64,000 nucleotides of DNA from Fibrobacter sp. GTDB lineage: Bacteria; Fibrobacterota; Fibrobacteria; Fibrobacterales; Fibrobacteraceae. This document shows positions 59,721-64,000 of the stretch, one piece after another. Numbering within the stretch: position 1 is the first letter of the stretch; each line of letters begins with the position of its first letter. Position numbers and translations under genes: made by a program. The notes under the pieces are model-generated. The model was given only the letters and a program-made list of their open reading frames with translations, made no database searches and was not told the origin of the DNA. Where the stretch lies: positions 1-64,000 of the forward strand of contig JAKSIM010000007.1 in the NCBI GenBank assembly GCA_024398845.1, written 5' to 3'.

Positions 59721-61652
59721 ATGAAGTATGGTATACATAGTTTGGTGTTTAAGCAATGCGTCGTGGTCCTGTTGGGGTTCACGATAGTTTTTGCTTTTTT
59801 ATTTGGTCTTCTTCGCCATCAGCTTAATAACCGGTTCTCTGAGATTTTGATGGAACGTGGTGCTGAGATAAGTGAGAAGAACGTTAACCTCATTAACCGC
59901 ATATTCTCGGATGCTGAGCTGATAGGGCAGAATGTTCGAGCCCAATTGGGAAAGGAACGACCTGATGCAAAAAATTTTCCTGAGATTATGAAACGCTTGT
60001 TGATGAATGCTCGCGAAAAGGTTCCCGAAACGGTGGCTTTAGCGCTTGCAACGGATACTTCGTCTTATCCGGAATACATGCGCTTGGTGCACGTGGAGGG
60101 CGATAGTGTCGCCATTCTTGAAGGTAAAGGCTACATGAACAAGGCGTGGTATCAAAATGCTAAAAAGGCGGGGAAGCCTATGTGGCAGGAACCGTTTATA
60201 GGGGATTTTGTAAAGGAGCCGATTGCCGTTTATACCATTCCTTTATTTATTCCTAAAAAGGATGGAAGCGAACAATTCCTTGGCGTTATTTGTGTGGATA
60301 TTTCCATTGCGTTCTTGCAGGAAACGGTATCGAATATTCGTGTGGAGAATAAGGGCTATGCGTTTGTGCTTTCGCCCAAAAAGAATTTTGTGGCGCACCC
60401 AAATAAATCGTTGATGAATACGTTGTACTTTGAAAAACTCAAGGCGGAAAATTCCAATATTAAAGCTATAAACGAAGCCATTGACAAAAAAAGTAGTGGC
60501 GTTTTTGTGGGTGTTACTATGCGCGGTGAAACGGCTTGCATATATTACACGCCCATGATTATGGAAGGTTGGACATTTGGAATTGTTTGGCCGGCGGACA
60601 GCTTCTTTGAACGCCAACGTACCATGGTTCGCTATTTTGGTATTTCTCTGGTGGTGGGGTATTTGTTCTTGCTCATCTTGGTCTTGCTGGTGTCATTCCG
60701 CGTGGCGCGCCCGCTTAACAAGATGTCTCGCATAGCGCACGATTTGGGTAAGGGTGATTTCAATGTGAAAATCCCAAGGATTCCCGGTAAGGACGAGGTG
60801 GCTCAGTTCGCCCAGGCTTTTAACAAGATGCGCGAATCCTTGGTGGAATATATTGACAACTTAAAGAATGTCACGAACCAGAAACTTCGCATGGAAGGTG
60901 AACTCAAGGTGGCTCGCGACATTCAGCTTGGTGTGCTTCCGAAGGATGAGGATGAAGAACGCATGCGCGATGAACGCCATGAATTGACGGCGTTCCTTCA
61001 ACCGGCTAGAGGCGTTGGCGGCGACTTCTATGACTTTTACCCGCTGGACAAAAACCGCATTGTAGTGGCCATTGCCGATGTTTCGGGTAAGGGAATTCCC
61101 GCAGCGCTCTTTATGATGTCCGTTCGTACGCAGCTCAAGAGCCTTGCTTTGGCGGGGCATCAGGTGGCCCAGGTCCTGGATGAGACAAATGAACGCCTTT
61201 GTCATAAAAATGAATCCAATATGTTTGTAACGGTGTGGATGGGCGTTCTGGATTTGAATACGGGACATATGGATTTTTGCAGTGCCGGTCATAATCCTCC
61301 GGTCTTGTGCCATACCGATGGAACCGTGGAATTTTTAAAGATTAAACCGGGCCTGGTGCTGGCTGGTATGCCTGATATGCATTATCAAGTTCATTCTGTA
61401 GATTTGAAGCCCGGAGAAAGGTTGTTCCTGTATACAGATGGTGTTACGGAAGCTTCGAATGAAGAAAACCTGTTCTTTGGCGATAATCGTTTGCTTATGA
61501 CCATAGAAGAGGCTAAGAATACGTTGACAAACGATCTTTGTCGCTTAGTAAAGGCTAAATTGGATGAGTTTGTTGGCAATGCACCGCAATTTGACGATAT
61601 TACGATGCTTGCGGTAAAATATAATGGAGTTGAAAAGAAGGGGGATGCGTAA
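59721..61652 (+). CDS. Membrane PP2C (RsbU/SpoIIE-type) phosphatase with Cache sensor and HAMP
   Basis: 643 residues: TM1 (about 10-30), an extracytoplasmic double-Cache-like sensor (about 40-300; MNKAWYQNAKKAGKPMWQEPFIG, FLGVICVDISIAFLQE), TM2 (about 305-330), HAMP (about 330-385), and a PP2C-type phosphatase (about 415-635) with RGVGGDFYDFY, IADVSGKGIPAALFM, SAGHNPP, LYTDGVTEASNE and DDITMLAVKY. It would dephosphorylate the STAS protein two genes downstream, turning an external small-molecule signal into partner switching. First gene of a three-gene operon. Confidence 0.92.
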   Translation: MKYGIHSLVFKQCVVVLLGFTIVFAFLFGLLRHQLNNRFSEILMERGAEISEKNVNLINRIFSDAELIGQNVRAQLGKERPDAKNFPEIMKRLLMNAREKVPETVALALATDTSSYPEYMRLVHVEGDSVAILEGKGYMNKAWYQNAKKAGKPMWQEPFIGDFVKEPIAVYTIPLFIPKKDGSEQFLGVICVDISIAFLQETVSNIRVENKGYAFVLSPKKNFVAHPNKSLMNTLYFEKLKAENSNIKAINEAIDKKSSGVFVGVTMRGETACIYYTPMIMEGWTFGIVWPADSFFERQRTMVRYFGISLVVGYLFLLILVLLVSFRVARPLNKMSRIAHDLGKGDFNVKIPRIPGKDEVAQFAQAFNKMRESLVEYIDNLKNVTNQKLRMEGELKVARDIQLGVLPKDEDEERMRDERHELTAFLQPARGVGGDFYDFYPLDKNRIVVAIADVSGKGIPAALFMMSVRTQLKSLALAGHQVAQVLDETNERLCHKNESNMFVTVWMGVLDLNTGHMDFCSAGHNPPVLCHTDGTVEFLKIKPGLVLAGMPDMHYQVHSVDLKPGERLFLYTDGVTEASNEENLFFGDNRLLMTIEEAKNTLTNDLCRLVKAKLDEFVGNAPQFDDITMLAVKYNGVEKKGDA

Positions 61653-61655
61653 CAA

Positions 61656-62069
61656 ATGCAAGACCTGAGAAAGACAATTACAGTTGATTCCAAGATAGAG
61701 CAGGTGGAAAAACTGACTGCTTTTGTGGAAAAGGCTATTGAACCTTATGGTCCGACGGCAAAGGCACAAATGCAGATAAATGTGGCTGTAGACGAACTGT
61801 TCAGCAATGTTGTGCATTATTCAGGGTCTGATACCATGACTCTTATTTTGGAGGTAAATCAGGATATTTTAACGGCTACGCTTACTTTTATTGATGAGGG
61901 CGTGGCTTATGACCCTCTGGGAAAAATGGATCCGGACGTTTCTTTGCCGGCCGATGAACGTGAAATTGGAGGATTGGGCATCTTTTTGGTGAAAAAAACG
62001 ATGGACAACCTGGAATATAAGCGTGAAGGTAACAGAAACATCCTTAAAGTCATAAAGAAATTAAGTTAA
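61656..62069 (+). CDS. Anti-sigma-type serine kinase (RsbW/SpoIIAB-like)
   Basis: 137 residues with a GHKL ATPase fold: N box INVAVDELFSNVVHYSG, G1 DEGVAYDP and G2 GGLGIFLVKKTMD. Three bases after the phosphatase stop. It should phosphorylate the STAS antagonist and bind a sigma factor or another target. Confidence 0.9.
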   Translation: MQDLRKTITVDSKIEQVEKLTAFVEKAIEPYGPTAKAQMQINVAVDELFSNVVHYSGSDTMTLILEVNQDILTATLTFIDEGVAYDPLGKMDPDVSLPADEREIGGLGIFLVKKTMDNLEYKREGNRNILKVIKKLS

Positions 62070-62095
62070 TTTTCTAAATTTGCACCGAGGTTTTT

Positions 62096-62392
62096 ATGCT
62101 AATCGAAAAGAAAGTTGAAAATGCCGTTATGGAAATTGCATTGGACGGAAGGCTGGATACGATGACGGCTCCTCAGCTTGAAACAGAAATTATGGGGAAA
62201 TTGGATGGTATTACAGATTTGCGCTTTGACTTTGTGAAGCTGACATATATATCGTCTGCTGGTCTCCGCGTATTGTTGACGGCGCAAAAGATTATGAACA
62301 AGCAGGGTCGGATGATTGTCCAAAACGTTTGTCCTGAAATCAAGGACATTCTGGAAGTGACTGGCTTCTCGGATATTCTTACTATTGTTTAA
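62096..62392 (+). CDS. STAS-domain anti-sigma factor antagonist (RsbV/SpoIIAA-like)
   Basis: 98 residues with the STAS pattern ALDGRLDTMTAPQLE and the phosphorylation loop YISSAGLRVLLTAQKIM; Ser54 is the likely phosphosite (D-S-x-G in RsbV is here S-S-A-G). GAGG SD. Third gene of the partner-switching operon. Confidence 0.92.
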   Translation: MLIEKKVENAVMEIALDGRLDTMTAPQLETEIMGKLDGITDLRFDFVKLTYISSAGLRVLLTAQKIMNKQGRMIVQNVCPEIKDILEVTGFSDILTIV

Positions 62393-62426
62393 TCTTATTT
62401 GATTGTTTTAACAGATTAAATTTTTG

Positions 62427-62464
62427 AAAAAAAACGACGGATTTTAAATCCGTCGTTTTTTTTA
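62427..62464. terminator. Strong bidirectional terminator
   Basis: AACGACGGATTT-AAATCCGTCGTT with A8 on one side and T9 on the other, between the STAS gene and convergent ilvD. Confidence 0.92.
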
Positions 62465-62481
62465 TGGGTAAAGAAGGTTGA

Positions 62482-64000
62482 TTACTTCACGCCGATGAGG
62501 CTCAAGTCGCGAACGGCGCCTTTATCTGCAGATGTTGCCATGGCGGCGTAGGCCTGGAGGGCCTTGCTTACCACGCGGTCGCGGTTAACTGGCTGCCATG
62601 CTTTTTCACCACGGGCTTCCATGGCCTTGCGGCGTGCGGCGAGTTCGTCGTCGGTGAGCTGCACGTTGATGGTGCGGTTCGGAATGTCGATTTCAATAAC
62701 GTCGCCCGTTTCCACGAGGCCGATGTTACCCTTGTTGGCTGCTTCCGGAGAAGCGTGACCGATGGAAAGACCGCTCGTACCGCCGGAGAAACGACCGTCG
62801 GTGAGGAGTGCGCAACTCTTACCGAGGTGACGGCTCTTGAGGTAGCTGGTCGGGTAGAGCATTTCCTGCATGCCCGGGCCGCCCTTCGGGCCTTCGTAGC
62901 GGATGACGACAACGTCGCCGGCCTTCACCTTGTTGCCGAGAATGCCGTTCACGGCGTCTTCCTGAGATTCAAACACGATGGCTGGGCCTGTGAACTTCCA
63001 GATGGATTCGTCGACGCCAGCGGTCTTCACGATGCAGCCGTCCTGAGCCAAGTTACCGTAAAGAACAGCGAGACCGCCGTCCTTGGTGTAGGCGTGTGCG
63101 CCGTCGCGGATGGCGCCAGTAGCGCGGTTGGTGTCCAGGGAATCGTAGTAGGTGCTCTGGCTGAAGGCTACGATATTGTACTTGCGGCCGGGGCCTGCGA
63201 GGTAGCGCTTCTTCACTTCTTCGGTGGCGTGTCCGCGCATGATGTCGTTTGCTTCGAGGGCTTCGCCCATGGTGTTGGCGTGAACAGTCTTCACATCCTT
63301 GTGGATGAGGCCCATGCGGTCGAGTTCACCGAGAATGCCCATGATGCCACCGGCGCGGTTCACGTTTTCCACATGGATGTTGTGGACGGTCGGGGCCACC
63401 TTGCAGATGCAGGGCGTGTTGAGGGAAAGACGGTTGATGTCCTTCATGGTGAAGTTGACGCCGGCTTCCTGGGCGACGGCGAGCAAGTGGAGCACCGTGT
63501 TGGAGGAACCGCCCATGGCGATGTCAAGGCGCATGGCGTTTTCGAAGGCGTCCATGGTAGCGATGCTACGCGGGAGGATGCTTTCATCGCCTTCGTCGTA
63601 ATACTTGTGGCAAAGTTCCACGATGCGCTTGCCGGCGGCTTCGAACAGTTTTTTGCGTTCGGAGTGGGTGGCGACGATGGAGCCGTTGCCCGGGAGAGAA
63701 AGGCCGAGGGCTTCCGTGAGGGAGTTCATGGAGTTTGCTGTGAACATGCCGGAGCAGGAACCGCAAGTGGGGCAGGAGTTCGCTTCGATAGCGGCAACTT
63801 CTTCGTCACTGACGGAGTTGTCGGCAGAATCAATCATGGCGTCAATCAGGTCGAGGGCGCGGTCCTTGCCGTCCTTTGTGGTGACGTGGCCTGCTTCCAT
63901 GGGGCCACCGGAAACGAAGATGGCGGGGATGTTGAGGCGCATGGCGGCCATGAGCATACCCGGGGTCACCTTGTCGCAGTTACTGATGCAAACGAGGGCG
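62482..64000 (-). CDS. ilvD: Dihydroxy-acid dehydratase, C-terminal part (5' end beyond window)
   Basis: The frame is open to the right edge. Visible motifs: [11 protein letters not shown] (Fe-S cysteine) at the edge, [18 protein letters not shown] (second Fe-S cysteines), [37 protein letters not shown] and [23 protein letters not shown]. About 506 codons are present; 100 or so are missing. It dehydrates dihydroxy acids in branched-chain amino acid synthesis. Confidence 0.95.
   Translation of the reverse strand, partial: ALVCISNCDKVTPGMLMAAMRLNIPAIFVSGGPMEAGHVTTKDGKDRALDLIDAMIDSADNSVSDEEVAAIEANSCPTCGSCSGMFTANSMNSLTEALGLSLPGNGSIVATHSERKKLFEAAGKRIVELCHKYYDEGDESILPRSIATMDAFENAMRLDIAMGGSSNTVLHLLAVAQEAGVNFTMKDINRLSLNTPCICKVAPTVHNIHVENVNRAGGIMGILGELDRMGLIHKDVKTVHANTMGEALEANDIMRGHATEEVKKRYLAGPGRKYNIVAFSQSTYYDSLDTNRATGAIRDGAHAYTKDGGLAVLYGNLAQDGCIVKTAGVDESIWKFTGPAIVFESQEDAVNGILGNKVKAGDVVVIRYEGPKGGPGMQEMLYPTSYLKSRHLGKSCALLTDGRFSGGTSGLSIGHASPEAANKGNIGLVETGDVIEIDIPNRTINVQLTDDELAARRKAMEARGEKAWQPVNRDRVVSKALQAYAAMATSADKGAVRDLSLIGVK

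Overview
The window looks like chromosomal DNA of a fibre-degrading member of Fibrobacter (phylum Fibrobacterota). The grounds are several secreted plant-polysaccharide hydrolases (two GH8, two GH11, one GH16) with Ser/Glu/Pro-rich or Gly-rich linkers and a shared C-terminal sorting-like domain, a lipoprotein with the 'Fibrobacter succinogenes major paralogous' (FISUMP) domain, and Gram-negative envelope genes (lipoproteins, TolC/RND, PBP1A, MtgA). No integrase, transposase, CRISPR array or prophage was seen, so this is mostly core genome with a lively intergenic space.

Layout: 1-1.2 kb, start of hisC and an arginase-fold protein; 1.4-5.9 kb, tandem GH8 endoglucanases and a TolB-like propeller protein; 5.9-13.1 kb, TrmH/SpoU methyltransferase, FISUMP lipoprotein, DUF4143-type ATPase, surE, gyrA; 13.5-17.2 kb, two GH11 xylanases; 17.3-22.5 kb, a Cys-cluster protein, dapA, a phosphohexomutase, a Lys-run secreted protein, yebC; 22.6-31.6 kb, a long minus-strand block (amidase, smpB, HU, obg, argC, ychJ, TPMT-like methyltransferase, rlmN, PBP1A); 31.8-33.2 kb, tRNA-Arg, an unusual repeat-rich non-coding region and an XRE regulator; 33.2-35.3 kb, groES-groEL; 35.4-40.2 kb, two lipoproteins, a TPR protein and a GH16 glucanase; 40.2-47.2 kb, rlmI, VanZ-like, murB, a short primase, a sigma-70 factor, mtgA and a GspE-type ATPase; 47.3-53 kb, a TolC-adaptor-RND operon; 53.1-59.5 kb, ybaB, dnaX, a methyltransferase, two small unknown genes, pheT; 59.7-62.4 kb, a partner-switching module (PP2C phosphatase, anti-sigma kinase, STAS antagonist); 62.5-64 kb, ilvD running off the window.

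The most unusual content is non-coding. (1) Arrays of a degenerate heptamer (GTGGTTA, GTAAACA, GTAGACA variants, strict 7-bp period) occur at 11 gene boundaries. At five loci a GTGGTTA-type array faces an inverted TAACCAC-type array, and in four of these two mini-hairpins lie between them in the same order. (2) Three 36-bp elements, GGGTATAA-N20-TTATACCC, lie at 95-96 bp intervals after the tRNA, and two 40-bp elements, TGATGGACCAAA-N16-TTTGGTCCATCA, lie before the GH16 gene; both families have half-sites exactly 28 bp apart, centre to centre. (3) dnaX carries an A10 run whose two alternative frames stop almost at once, as expected for programmed gamma/tau production. Other points are an RND pump lacking the usual proton-relay residues, groESL with palindromes but no CIRCE, and low-complexity in-frame insertions in conserved enzymes.
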